64,000 nt of DNA. It comes from Cherax quadricarinatus (Eukaryota > Arthropoda > Malacostraca > Decapoda > Parastacidae). The notes under the pieces are model-generated. The model had not been told where the DNA came from, searched no databases, and saw nothing but the letters and a program-made list of their open reading frames with translations. How positions within the stretch are numbered: position 1 is the first letter of the stretch; each line of letters begins with the position of its first letter. Location: NCBI RefSeq assembly GCF_038502225.1, contig NC_091325.1, positions 26,941,411 to 27,005,410 of the forward strand, written 5' to 3'. Position numbers and translations under genes: made by a program. Of this stretch, positions 9,515 to 20,600 are shown piece by piece.

Positions 9515-11898
9515 CAGTGTGTACAGTGTGTACAGTGTGTACAGTGTGTACAGTGTGTACAGTGTGTACAGTGTGTATAGTGCGTACAGTGTGTACAGTG
9601 TGTACAGTGTGTACAGTGTGTACAGAGTGTACAGTGTGTACAGTGTGTATAGTGCGTACAGTGTGTACAGTGTGTACAGTGTGTACAGTGTGTACAGTGT
9701 GTACAATGTGTACAGTGTGTACAATGTGTACAGTGTGCACAGTGTGTATAGTGTGTACAGTGTGTACAGTGTGTACAGTGTGTACAGTGTGTACAGTGTG
9801 TATAGTGCGTACAGTGTGTACAGTGTGTACAGTGTGTACAGTGTGTACAGTGTGTACAATGTGTACAATGTGTACAGTGTGTACAATGTGTACAGTGTGT
9901 ACAGTGTGTACAATGTGTACAGTGTGTACAATGTGTACAGTGTGTACAATGTGTACAGTGTGCACAGTGTGTATAGTGTGTACAGTGTGTATAGTGTGTA
10001 CAGTGTGTACAGTGTGTACAGTGTGTACAATGTGTACAGTGTGTACAATGTGTACAGTGTGTACAATGTGTACAGTGTGCACAGTGTGTATAGTGTGTAC
10101 AGTGTGTACAATGTGTACAGTGTGTACAATGTGTACAGTGTGTACAATGTGTACAGTGTGCACAGTGTGTATAGTGTGTACAGTGTGTACAATGTGTACA
10201 GTGTGTATAGTGTGTACAGTGTGTACAATGTGTACAGTGTGTACAATGTGTACAGTGTGCACAGTGTGTATAGTGTGTACAGTGTGTATAGTGTGTACAG
10301 TGTGTACAATGTGTACAGTGTGTACAATGTGTACAGTGTGTACAATGTGTACAGTGTGCACAGTGTGTATAGTGTGTACAGTGTGTACAATGTGTACAGT
10401 GTGCACAGTGTGTATAGTGTGTACAGTGTGTACAATGTGTACAGTGTGTACAATGTGTACAGTGTGTACAATGTGTACAGTGTGTACAATGTGTACAGTG
10501 TGCACAGTGTGTATAGTGTGTACAGTGTGTATAGTGTGTACAGTGTGTACAGTGTGTACAGTGTGTACAGTGTGTACAGTGTGTATAGTGTGTATAGTGT
10601 GTACAGTGTGTACAATGTGTACAGTGTGTACAGTGTGTACAGTGTGTATAGTGTGTACAGTGTGTATAGTGTGTACAGTGTGTACAATGTGTACAGTGTG
10701 TACAGTGTGTACAGTGTGTATAGTGTGTACAGTGTGTATAGTGTGTACAGTGTGTACAGTGTGTACAGTGTGTACAGTGTGTATAGTGCGTACAGTGTGT
10801 ACAGTGTGTACAGTGTGTACAGTGTGTACAGTGTGTACAGTGTGTACAGTGTGTATAGTGTGTATAGTGCGTACAGTGTGTACAGTGTGTACAGTGTGTA
10901 CAGTGTGTACAGTGTGTATAGTGCGTATAGTGCGTACAGTGTGTACAGTGTGTATAGTGCGTATAGTGCGTACAGTGTGTACAGTGTGTATAGTGCGTAT
11001 AGTGCGTACAGTGTGTACAGTGTGTACAGTGTGTACAGTGTGTATAGTGCGTACAGTGTGTACAGTGTGTACAGTGTGTACAGTGTGTACAGTGTGTATA
11101 GTGTGTACAGTGTGTATAGTGTGTACAGTGTGTACAATGTGTACAGTGTGTAAAATGTGTACAGTGTGCACAGTGTGCATAGTGTGTACAGTGTGTACAG
11201 TGTGTACAGTGTGTACAGTGTGTATAGTGTGTACAGTGTGTACAATGTGTACAGTGTGTACAGTGTGTACAGTGTGTATAGTGCGTACAGTGTGTACAGT
11301 GTGTACAATGTGTACAGTGTGTATAGTGTGTACAGTGTGTACAGTGTGTATAGTGCGTACAGTGTGTACAGTGAGTACAATGTGTACAGTGTGTATAGTG
11401 CGTACAGTGTGTACAGTGTGTACAATGTGTACAGTGTGTATAGTGTGTACAGTGTGTACAGTGTGTACAGTGTGTACAGTGTACAGTGTGTATAGTGTGT
11501 ATAGTGTGTACAGTGTGTACAGTGTGTACAGTGTGTACAGTGTGTACAGTGTGTACAGTGTGTACAGTGTGTATAGTGTGTATAGTGTGTACAGTGTGTA
11601 CAGTGTGTGCAGTGTGTACAGTGTACAATGTGTACAGTGTGTACAGTGTACAATGTGTACAGTGTGTACAGTGTGTACAGTGTACAGTGTGTACAGTGTA
11701 CAGTGTGTACAGTGTACAGTGTGTACAGTGTACAATGTGTACAGTGTGTACAGTGTGTACAGTGTACAATGTGTACAGTGTGTACAGTGTGTACAGTGTA
11801 CAGTGTGTACAGTGTACAGTGTGTACAGTGTACAGTGTGTACAGTGTGTACAGTGTACAGTGTGTACAGTGTACAGTGTGTACAGTGTACAGTGTGTA
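9515..11898. repeat. 9-bp satellite, consensus TACAGTGTG
   Basis: About 265 head-to-tail units of TACAGTGTG with a small set of recurring variants: TACAATGTG, TATAGTGTG, TATAGTGCG and CACAGTGTG. Variants are clustered rather than random: the string ending in CACAGTGTG then TATAGTGTG recurs at 9736, 9961, 10078, 10159, 10258, 10356, 10402 and 10501. From about 11480 onward, 7-bp units (TACAGTG) are interspersed, which breaks the 9-bp phase. Because 9 is a multiple of 3 and the unit lacks stops in most frames, open frames of 600-845 codons cross the array on both strands; none is a gene. Confidence 0.97.
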
Positions 11899-11899
11899 C

Positions 11900-11926
11900 A
11901 GAGAACTGTCATACTGACAGTTCTCT
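11900..11926. other. Perfect 12-bp hairpin at the satellite edge
   Basis: AGAGAACTGTCA, loop TAC, TGACAGTTCTCT. It sits exactly where the 9-bp satellite ends. The arm resembles AGAGCACTGTCA, the core of the 23-bp minisatellite that begins about 680 bp to the right (11 of 12 positions). Function unknown. Confidence 0.85.
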
Positions 11927-12609
11927 TGGTTACTACAGTCCACACATGATACATGCTCCGTAAGAACAATGTAACCTACTGAACGATAATCAGGGAACCT
12001 TAATGAATTATCTTTGTTTACTTTCATTCATTGTTAAATGTAATCGATGTGTAGTCGTTCGTACCAAGTTTCTCAGTAATCTAAATCTAAATCAAGCAGG
12101 TTAATTTCCCCTCGTTGGTTCTGTCGCAAACTGTGATAAAAAAAAAACATCGAATTACCTCTGGGAAGTCGTTTGACTGTAGATTCCCAGTCAAGGAATT
12201 CCCTTCAATTTGATTAAAGCTAAAATTCTCCTGGAATTACTAAGTATCGCGACTTGATGCTTTAACAGTTTCCTCTCGAAATCTCCCACGGTCCTTATCC
12301 ATGTTTTAGGGACGGTACATCACAACTAAAATAAAATTTTCACGTTTCTTTTAAAATTCTACCCAGACTGTGTGTGTTCCTTCAGTTTTTATACCCGTTT
12401 TTATGTTATAATTAAAGTTTTCTCGGACTTCCGTTGCCACCCGTCTCCCTCCTTGTTATTTCTATCAAGACGGAACAACTTAAAACCTTGAATGTATCAT
12501 CTGACAGCCCAAACACGTCCACGACTCTTCAAGTTAATTCATGTCTCAGTTATTACTGGTTCATAAAATTATGACGAAATATAATATACACAACTGTTTT
12601 AATATCTAA
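11927..12609. other. Unique spacer between two satellite arrays
   Basis: Moderately AT-rich sequence with no recognisable gene, transposon domain or tandem repeat. It is the only single-copy sequence between 9.5 and 42.3 kb and would anchor the two arrays in mapping. Confidence 0.5.
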
Positions 12610-14210
12610 GGTGGTTACTGAGAGCACTGTCAGGTGGTTGCTGAGAGCACTGTCAGGTGGTTGCTGAGAGCACTGTCAGGTGGTTGCTGAGAGCACTGTC
12701 AGGTGGTTGCTAAGAGCACTGTCAGGTGGTTGCTGAGAGCACTGTCAGGTGGTTGCTAAGAGCACTGTCAGGTGGTTGCTAAGAGCACTGTCAGGTGGTT
12801 GCTGAGAGCACTGTCAGGTGGTTGCTGAGAGCACTGTCAGGTGGTTGCTGAGAGCACTGTCAGGTGGTTGCTGAGAGCACTGTCAGGTGGTTGTTGAGAG
12901 CACTGTCAGGTGGTTGCTAAGAGCACTGTCAGGTGGTTGCTGAGAGCACTGTCAGGTGGTTGCTGAGAGCACTGTCAGGTGGTTGCTGAGAGCACTGTCA
13001 GGTGGTTGCTAAGAGCACTGTCAGGTGGTTGCTAAGAGCACTGTCAGGTGGTTGCTGAGAGCACTGTCAGGTGGTTGCTGAGAGCACTGTCAGGTGGTTG
13101 CTAAGAGCACTGTCAGGTGGTTGCTAAGAGCACTGTCAGGTGGTTGCTGAGAGCACTGTCAGGTGGTTGCTGAGAGCACTGTCAGGTGGTTGCTGAGAGC
13201 ACTGTCAGGTGGTTGCTGAGAGCACTGTCAGGTGGTTGTTGAGAGCACTGTCAGGTGGTTGCTAAGAGCACTGTCAGGTGGTTGCTGAGAGCACTGTCAG
13301 GTGGTTGCTAAGAGCACTGTCAGGTGGTTGCTGAGAGCACTGTCAGGTGGTTGCTAAGAGCACTGTCAGGTGGTTGCTAAGAGCACTGTCAGGTGGTTGC
13401 TGAGAGCACTGTCAGGTGGTTGCTGAGAGCACTGTCAGGTGGTTGCTGAGAGCACTGTCAGGTGGTTGCTGAGAGCACTGTCAGGTGGTTGTTGAGAGCA
13501 CTGTCAGGTGGTTGCTAAGAGCACTGTCAGGTGGTTGCTGAGAGCACTGTCAGGTGGTTGCTAAGAGCACTGTCAGGTGGTTGCTGAGAGCACTGTCAGG
13601 TGGTTGCTAAGAGCACTGTCAGGTGGTTGCTAAGAGCACTGTCAGGTGGTTGCTGAGAGCACTGTCAGGTGGTTGCTGAGAGCACTGTCAGGTGGTTGCT
13701 GAGAGCACTGTCAGGTGGTTGCTGAGAGCACTGTCAGGTGGTTGTTGAGAGCACTGTCAGGTGGTTGCTAAGAGCACTGTCAGGTGGTTGCTGAGAGCAC
13801 TGTCAGGTGGTTGCTGAGAGCACTGTCAGGTGGTTGCTGAGAGCACTGTCAGGTGGTTGCTAAGAGCACTGTCAGGTGGTTGCTAAGAGCACTGTCAGGT
13901 GGTTGCTGAGAGCACTGTCAGGTGGTTGCTGAGAGCACTGTCAGGTGGTTGCTAAGAGCACTGTCAGGTGGTTGCTAAGAGCACTGTCAGGTGGTTGCTG
14001 AGAGCACTGTCAGGTGGTTGCTGAGAGCACTGTCAGGTGGTTGCTGAGAGCACTGTCAGGTGGTTGCTGAGAGCACTGTCAGGTGGTTGTTGAGAGCACT
14101 GTCAGGTGGTTGCTAAGAGCACTGTCAGGTGGTTGCTGAGAGCACTGTCAGGTGGTTGCTAAGAGCACTGTCAGGTGGTTGCTGAGAGCACTGTCAGGTG
14201 GTTGCTAAGA
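12610..14210. repeat. Left, homogeneous part of the 23-bp array with 11- and 15-monomer higher-order units
   Basis: Here almost every unit is exactly 23 bp. The GTTGTTGAGAG variant falls at 12891, 13236, 13489, 13742 and 14087, with spacings of 345, 253, 253 and 345 bp, that is 15, 11, 11 and 15 monomers exactly. This shows amplification in blocks, and little mutation since. Confidence 0.9.
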
Positions 14211-14615
14211 GGACTGTCAGGTGGTTGCAGAGAGGACTGTCAGGTGGTTGCTGAGAGCACTGTCAGGTGGTTGCAGAGAGCACTGTCAGGTGGTTGTTGA
14301 GAGCACTGTCAGGTGGTTGCTAAGGGCACTGTCAGGTGGTTGCTGAGAGCACTGTCAGGTGGTTGTTGAGAGCACTGTCAGGTGGTTGCTAAGAGAACTG
14401 TCAGGTGGTTGCTGAGAACACTGTCAGGAGGTTGCTAAGAGTACTGTCAGGGGGTTGCTGAGAGCACTGTCAGGTGGGTGCTGAGAGCACTGTCAGGTTG
14501 TTGCTGAGAGCACTGTCAGGTGGTTGTTGAGAGCACTGTCATGTGGTTGCTAAGAGCACTGTCAGGTGGTTGCTAAGAGCACTGTCAGGTGGCTGCTGAG
14601 AGCACTGTCAGGTGG

Positions 14616-17600
14616 TTTGCTAAGAGCACTGTCAGGTGGTTGCTGAGCACTGTCAGGTGGTTGCTAAGAGCACTGTCAGGTGGTTGTTGAGAGCACTGTC
14701 AGGTGGTTGCTAAAAGCACTGTCAGGTAGTTGCTGAGAGCACTGTCAGGGGGTTGCTGAGAGCACTGTCAGGTGGTTTCTGAAAGCACTGTCAGGTGGTC
14801 GGTGAGAGCACTGTAAGGTGGTTTCTGAGAGCACTGTCAGGTGGTTGTTGAGAGCACTGTTAGGTGGTTGCTAAGAGCACTGTCAGGTGGTTGCTGAGAG
14901 CACTGTCAGGTGATTGCTGAGAGCACTGTCTGGTGGTTGTTGATAGCACTGTTAGGTGGTTGCTAAGAGCACTGTCGGGTGGTTGCTGAGAGCACTGTCA
15001 GGTGGTTGCTAAGAGCAGTCAGGTGGTTGCTGAGAGCACTGTCAGGTGGTTGCTGAGAGCACTGTCAGGTGGTTGCTAAGAGTACTGTCAGGTGGTTGTT
15101 GAGAGCACTGTCAGGTGGTTGCTGAGAGCACTGTCAGGTGGCTGTTGAGAGCACTCAGGTGGTTGCTGAGAGCACTGTCAGGTGGTTGTTGAGAGCACTC
15201 ATGTGGCTGCTAAGAGCACTGTCAGGTGGTTGCTGAGATCACTCTCAGGTGGTTGTTCAGAGCACTGTCAGGTGGTTGCTAAGAGCACTGTCAGGTGGTT
15301 GCTGAGAACACTGTCATGTGGTTGTTGAGAGCACTGTCAGGTGGATGCTAAGAGCACTGTCAGGTGGTTGCTGAGAGCACTGTCAGGTGGTTGTTGAGAG
15401 CACTGTCAGGTGGTTGCAGAGAGCACTCTCCAGTGGTTGCTAAGAGCACTGTCAGGTGGTTGCTAAGAGCACTGTCAGGTGGTTGCTGAGAGCACTGTCA
15501 GGTGGTTGTTGAGAGCACTGTCAGGTGGTTGCCGAGAGCACTGTCAGGTGGTTGTTAAGAGCACTGTCAGGTGGTTGCTGAGAGCACTGTCAGGTTGTTG
15601 CTGAGAGCACTGTCAGGTGGTTGCTGAGAGCACTGTCATGTGGTTGCTAAGAGCACTGTCAGGTGGTTGCTAAGAGCACTGTCAGGTGGCTGCTGAGAGC
15701 ACTGTCAGGTGGTTTGCTAAGAGCACTGTCAGGTGGTTGCTGAGAGCACTGTCAGGTGGTTGCTAAGAGCACTGTCAGGTGGTTGTTGAGAGCACTGTCA
15801 GGTGGTTGCTAAGAACACTGTCAGGTGGTTGCTGAGAGCACTGTCAGGGGGTTGCTGAGAGCACTGTCAGGTGGTTGTTGAGAGCACTGTCAGGTGGTTG
15901 CTGAGAGCATTGTCAAGTGGTTGCTGAGAGCACTGCCTGGTGGTCGGTGAGAGCTGTCAGGAGGTTTCTGAGAGCACTGTCAGGTGGTTGTTGAGAGCAC
16001 TGTCAGATGGTTGCTGAGAGAACTGTCAGGTGGTTGCTGAGAGCACTGTCAGGTGGTTGCTGAGAGCACTGTCAGGTGGTTGTTGAGAGCACTGTCAGGT
16101 GGTTGCTAAGAGCACTGTCAGGTGGTTGCTGAGAGCACTGTTAGGTTGTTGCTAAGAGCACTGTGAGGTGGTTGCTGAGAGCACTGTAAGGTGGTTGCTG
16201 AGAGCACTGTCTGGTGGTTGTTGAGAGCACTGTCAGGTGGTTGCTAAGAGCACTGTCGGGTGGTTGCTGAGAGCACTGTCAGTTGGTTGCTAAGAGCAGT
16301 CAGGTGGTTGCTGAGAGCACTGTCAGGTGGTTGCTGAGAGCACTGTCAGGTGGTTGTTGAGATCACTGTCAGGTGGTTGCTCAGAGCACTGTCAGGTGGT
16401 TGCTCAGAGCACTGTCATGTGGTTGTTGAGAGTACTCAGGTGGCTGCTAAGAGCACTGTCAGGTGGTTGCTGAGAGCACTGTCAGGTGGTTGTTGAGAGC
16501 ACTGTCAGGTGGTTGCTGAGAGCATTGTCAGGTGGTTGTTGAGAGCACTGTCAGGTGGTTGCTAAGAGCAGTCAGGTGGTTGCTGAGAACACTGTCAGGT
16601 GGTTGTTGAGAGCACTCAGGTGGCTGGTTAGAGCACTGTCAGGTGGTTGCTGAGATCACTCTTAGGTGGTTGTTGAGAGCACTGTCAGGTGGTTGCTGAG
16701 AGCACTGTCAGGTGGTTGTTGAGAGCACTGTCAGGTGGTTGCTGAGAGCACTGTCAGGTGGTTGCTAAAAGCACTGTCAGGTGGTTGCTAAGAGCACCGT
16801 CAGGAGGTTGCTGAGAGCACTGTCAATTGGTTGCTAAGACCACTGTCAGGTGGTTTCTGAGAGCACTGTCAGGTGGTTGTTGAGAGCACTGCCAGGTGGT
16901 TGCTAAGAGCACTGTCAGGTGGTTGTTGAGAGCACTGTCAGGTGGTTGTTGAGAGCACTGTCAGGTGGTTGCTAAAAACACTGTCAGGTGGTTGCTGAGA
17001 GCACTGTCAGGTGGTTGCTAAGAGCACTGTCAGGTGGTTGCTGAGAGCACTGTCAGGTGGTTGCTGAGAGCACTGTCAGGTGGTTGCTAAGAGCACTGTC
17101 AGGTGGTTGTTGAGAGCACTGTCAGGTGGTTGCTGAGAGCACTGTCAGGTGGTTGCTGAGAGCACTGTCAGGTGGTTGCTGAGAGCACTGTCAGGTGGTT
17201 GTTGAGAGCACTGTCAGGTGATTGCTAAGAGCACTGTCAGGTGGTTGCGGAGATCACTGTTAGGTGGTTGCTAAGAGCACTGTCAGGTGGTTGCTGAGAG
17301 CACTGTCAGGTGGTTGCTGAGAGCACTGTCTGGTTGTTGTTGAGAGCACTGTCAGGTGGTTGCTGAGAGCACTCTCCAGTGGTTGCTAAGAGCACTGTCA
17401 GGTGGTTGCTAAGAGCACTCTCAGGTGGTTGCTGAGAGCACTGTCAGGTGGTTGCTAAGAGCACTGTCTGGTGGTTTCCGAGAGCACTGTCAGGTGGTTG
17501 TTAAGACCACTGTCAGGTGGTTGCTGAGAGCACTGTCAGGTTGTTTCTGAGAGCACTGTCAGGTGGTTGTTGAGAGCACTCAGGTGGCTGCTAAGAGCAC

Positions 17601-20600
17601 TGTCAAGTGGCTGCTAAGAGCACTGTCAGGTGGTTGCTGAGAGCACTGTCAGGTGGTTGCTGAGAGCACTGTCAGGTGGTTGCTAAGAGCAGTCAGGGGG
17701 TTGCTGAGAGCACTGTCAGGTGGTTGTTGAGAGCACTCAGGTGGCAGCTAAGAGCACTGTCAGGTGGTTGCTGAGATCACTCTCAGGTGGTTGTTGAGAG
17801 CACTGTCAGGTGGTTGCTGAGAGCACTGTTAGGTGGTTGTTGAGAGCACTCAGGTGGCTGCTAAGAGCAGTGTCAGGTGGTTACTGAGATCACTCTCAGG
17901 TGCTTGCTAAGAGCACTGTCAGGTGGTTGCTGAGAGCACTGTTAGGTGGTTGTTGAGAGCACAGTCAGGTGATTGCTAAAAGCACTGTCAGGTGTTTGCT
18001 GAGAGCACTGTCAGGTGGTTGCTAAGAGCACTGTCAGGTGGTTGCTGAGAGCACTGTCAGGTGGTTGCTGAGAGCACTGTCAGGTGGTTGCTGAGAGCAC
18101 TGTCAGGTGGTTGTTGAGAGCACTGTCAGGTGGTTGCTAAGGGCACTGTCAGGTGGTTGCTGAGAGCAGTGTCAGGTGGTTGTTGAGAGCACTGTCAGGT
18201 GGTTGCTAAGAGCACAGTCAGGTGGTTGCTGAGAGCACTGTCAGGAGGTTGCTAAGAGAACTGTCAGGTGGTTGCTGAGAGCACTGTCAGGTGGGTGCTG
18301 AGAGCACTGTCAGGTTGTTGCTGAGAGCACTGTCAGGTGGTTGTTGAGAGCACTGTCATGTGGTTGCTAAGAGCACTGCCAGGTGGTTGCTGAGAGCACT
18401 GTCAGGTGGGTGCTGAGAGCACTGTCAGGTGGGTGCTGAGAGCACTGTCAGGTGGTTGTTGAGAGCACTGTCAGGTGGTTGCTAAGAGCACTGTCAGGTG
18501 GCTGCTGAGAGCACTGTCAGGTGGTTTGCTAAGAGCACTGTCAGGTGGTTGCTGAGAGCACTGTCAGGTGGTTGCTAAGAGCACTGTCAGGTGGTTGTTG
18601 AGAGCACTGTCAGGTGGTTGCTAAGAGCACTGTCAGGTGGCTGCTGAGAGCACTGTCAGGGGGTTGCTGAGAGCACTGTCAGGTGGTTTCTGAAAGCACT
18701 GTCAGGTGGTTGTTGAGAGCACTGTCAGTTGGTTACTGAGAGCACTGTCAGGTGGTTGCTGAGAGCACTGTCAGGTGGTCGGTGAGAGCACTGTCAGGTG
18801 GTTTCTGAGAGCACTGTCAGGTGGTTGTTGAGAGCACTGTCAGTTGGTTGCTGAGAGCACTGTCAGGTGGTCGGTGAGAGCACTGTCAGGTGGTTTCTGA
18901 GAGCACTGTCAGGTGGTTGTTGAGAGCACTGTCAGTTGGTTGCTGAGAGCACTGTTAGGTGGTTGCTAAGAGCACTGTCAGGTGGTTGCTGAGAGCACTG
19001 TCAGGTGATTGCTGAGAGCACTGTCTGGTGGTTGTTGAGAGCACTGTTAGTTGGTTGCTAAGAGCACTGTCGGGTGGTTGCTAAGAGCAGTCAGGTGGTT
19101 GCTGAGAGCACTGTCAGGTGGTTGCTGAGAGCACTGTCAGGTGGTTGTTGAGATCACTGTCAGGTGGTTGCTCAGAGCACTGTCAGGTGGTTGCTGAGAG
19201 CACTGTCAGGTGGTTGTTGAGAGTACTCAGGTGGCTGCTAAGAGCACTGTCAGGTGGTTGCTGAGAGCACTGTCAGGTGGTTGTTGAGAGCACTGTCAGG
19301 TGGTTGCTGAGAGCACTGTCAGGTGGTTGTTGAGAGCACTGTCAGGTGGTTGCTAAGAGCAGTCAGGTGGTTGCTGAAAACACTGTCAGGTGTTTGTTGA
19401 GAGCACTCAGGTGGCTGGTTAGAGCACTGTCAGGTGGTTGCTGAGATCACTCTTAGGTGGTTGTTGAGAGTACTGTCAGGTGGTTGCTGAGAGCACTGTC
19501 AGGTGGTTGTTGAGAGCACTGTCAGGTGGTTGCTGAGAGCACTGTCAGGTGGTTGCTAAAAGCACTGTCAGGTGGTTGCTAAGAGCACCGTCAGGAGGTT
19601 GCTGAGAGCACTGTCAATTGGTTGCTAAGACCACTGTCAGGTGGTTTCTGAGAGCACTGTCAGGTGGTTGTTGAGAGCACTGCCAGGTGGTTGCTAAGAG
19701 CACTGTCAGGTGGTTGTTGAGAGCACTGTCAGGTGGTTGTTGAGAGCACTGTCAGGTGGTTGCTAAAAACACTGTCAGGTGGTTGCTGAGAGCACTGTCA
19801 GGTGGTTGCTAAGAGCACTGTCAGGTGGTTGCTGAGAGCACTGTCAGGTGGTTGCTGAGAGCACTGTCAGGTGGTTGCTGAGAGCACTGTCAGGTGGTTG
19901 TTGAGAGCACTGTCAGGTGGTTGCTGAGAGCACTGTCAGGTGGTTGCTGAGAGCACTGTCAGGTGGTTGCTGAGAGCACTGTCAGGTGGTTGTTGAGAGC
20001 ACTGTCATGTGATTGCTAAGAGCACTGTCAGGTGGTTGCGGAGAGCACTGTTAGGTGGTTGCTACGAGCACTGTCATGTGGTTGCTGAGAGCACTGTCAG
20101 GTGGTTGCTGAGAGCACTGTCTGGTTGTTGTTGAGAGCACTGTCAGGTGGTTGCTGAGAGCACTCTCCAGTGGTTGCTAAGAGCACTGTCAGGTGGTTGC
20201 TAAGAGCACTCTCAGGTGGTTGCTGAGAGCACTGTCAGGTGGTTGCTAAGAGCACTGTCTGGTGGTTGCCGAGAGCACTGTCAGGTGGTTGTTAAGACCA
20301 CTGTCAGGTGGTTGCTGAGAGCACTGTCAGGTTGTTGCTGAGAGCGCTGTCAGGTGATTGTTGAGAGCACTCAGGTGGCTGCTAAGAGCACTGTCAAGTG
20401 GTTGCTGAGAGCACTCTCAGGTGGTTGCTAAGAGCAGTCAGGGGGTTTCTGAGAGCACTGTCAGGTGGTTGTTGAGAGAACTCAGGTGGCAGCTAAGAGC
20501 ACTGTCAGGTGGTTGCTGAGATCACTCTCAGGTGGTTGTTGAGAGCACTGTCAGGTGGTTGCTGAGAGCACTGTTAGGTGGTTGTTGAGAGCACTCAGGT

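Noticed and set aside
9354..12027. Open frames of 600-845 codons on both strands (VYS, CTH, HTV repeats) as genes for repetitive proteins
   Set aside because: They arise because a 9-bp unit without stops keeps every frame open; all frames on both strands are open at once, and none has a domain or codon bias.
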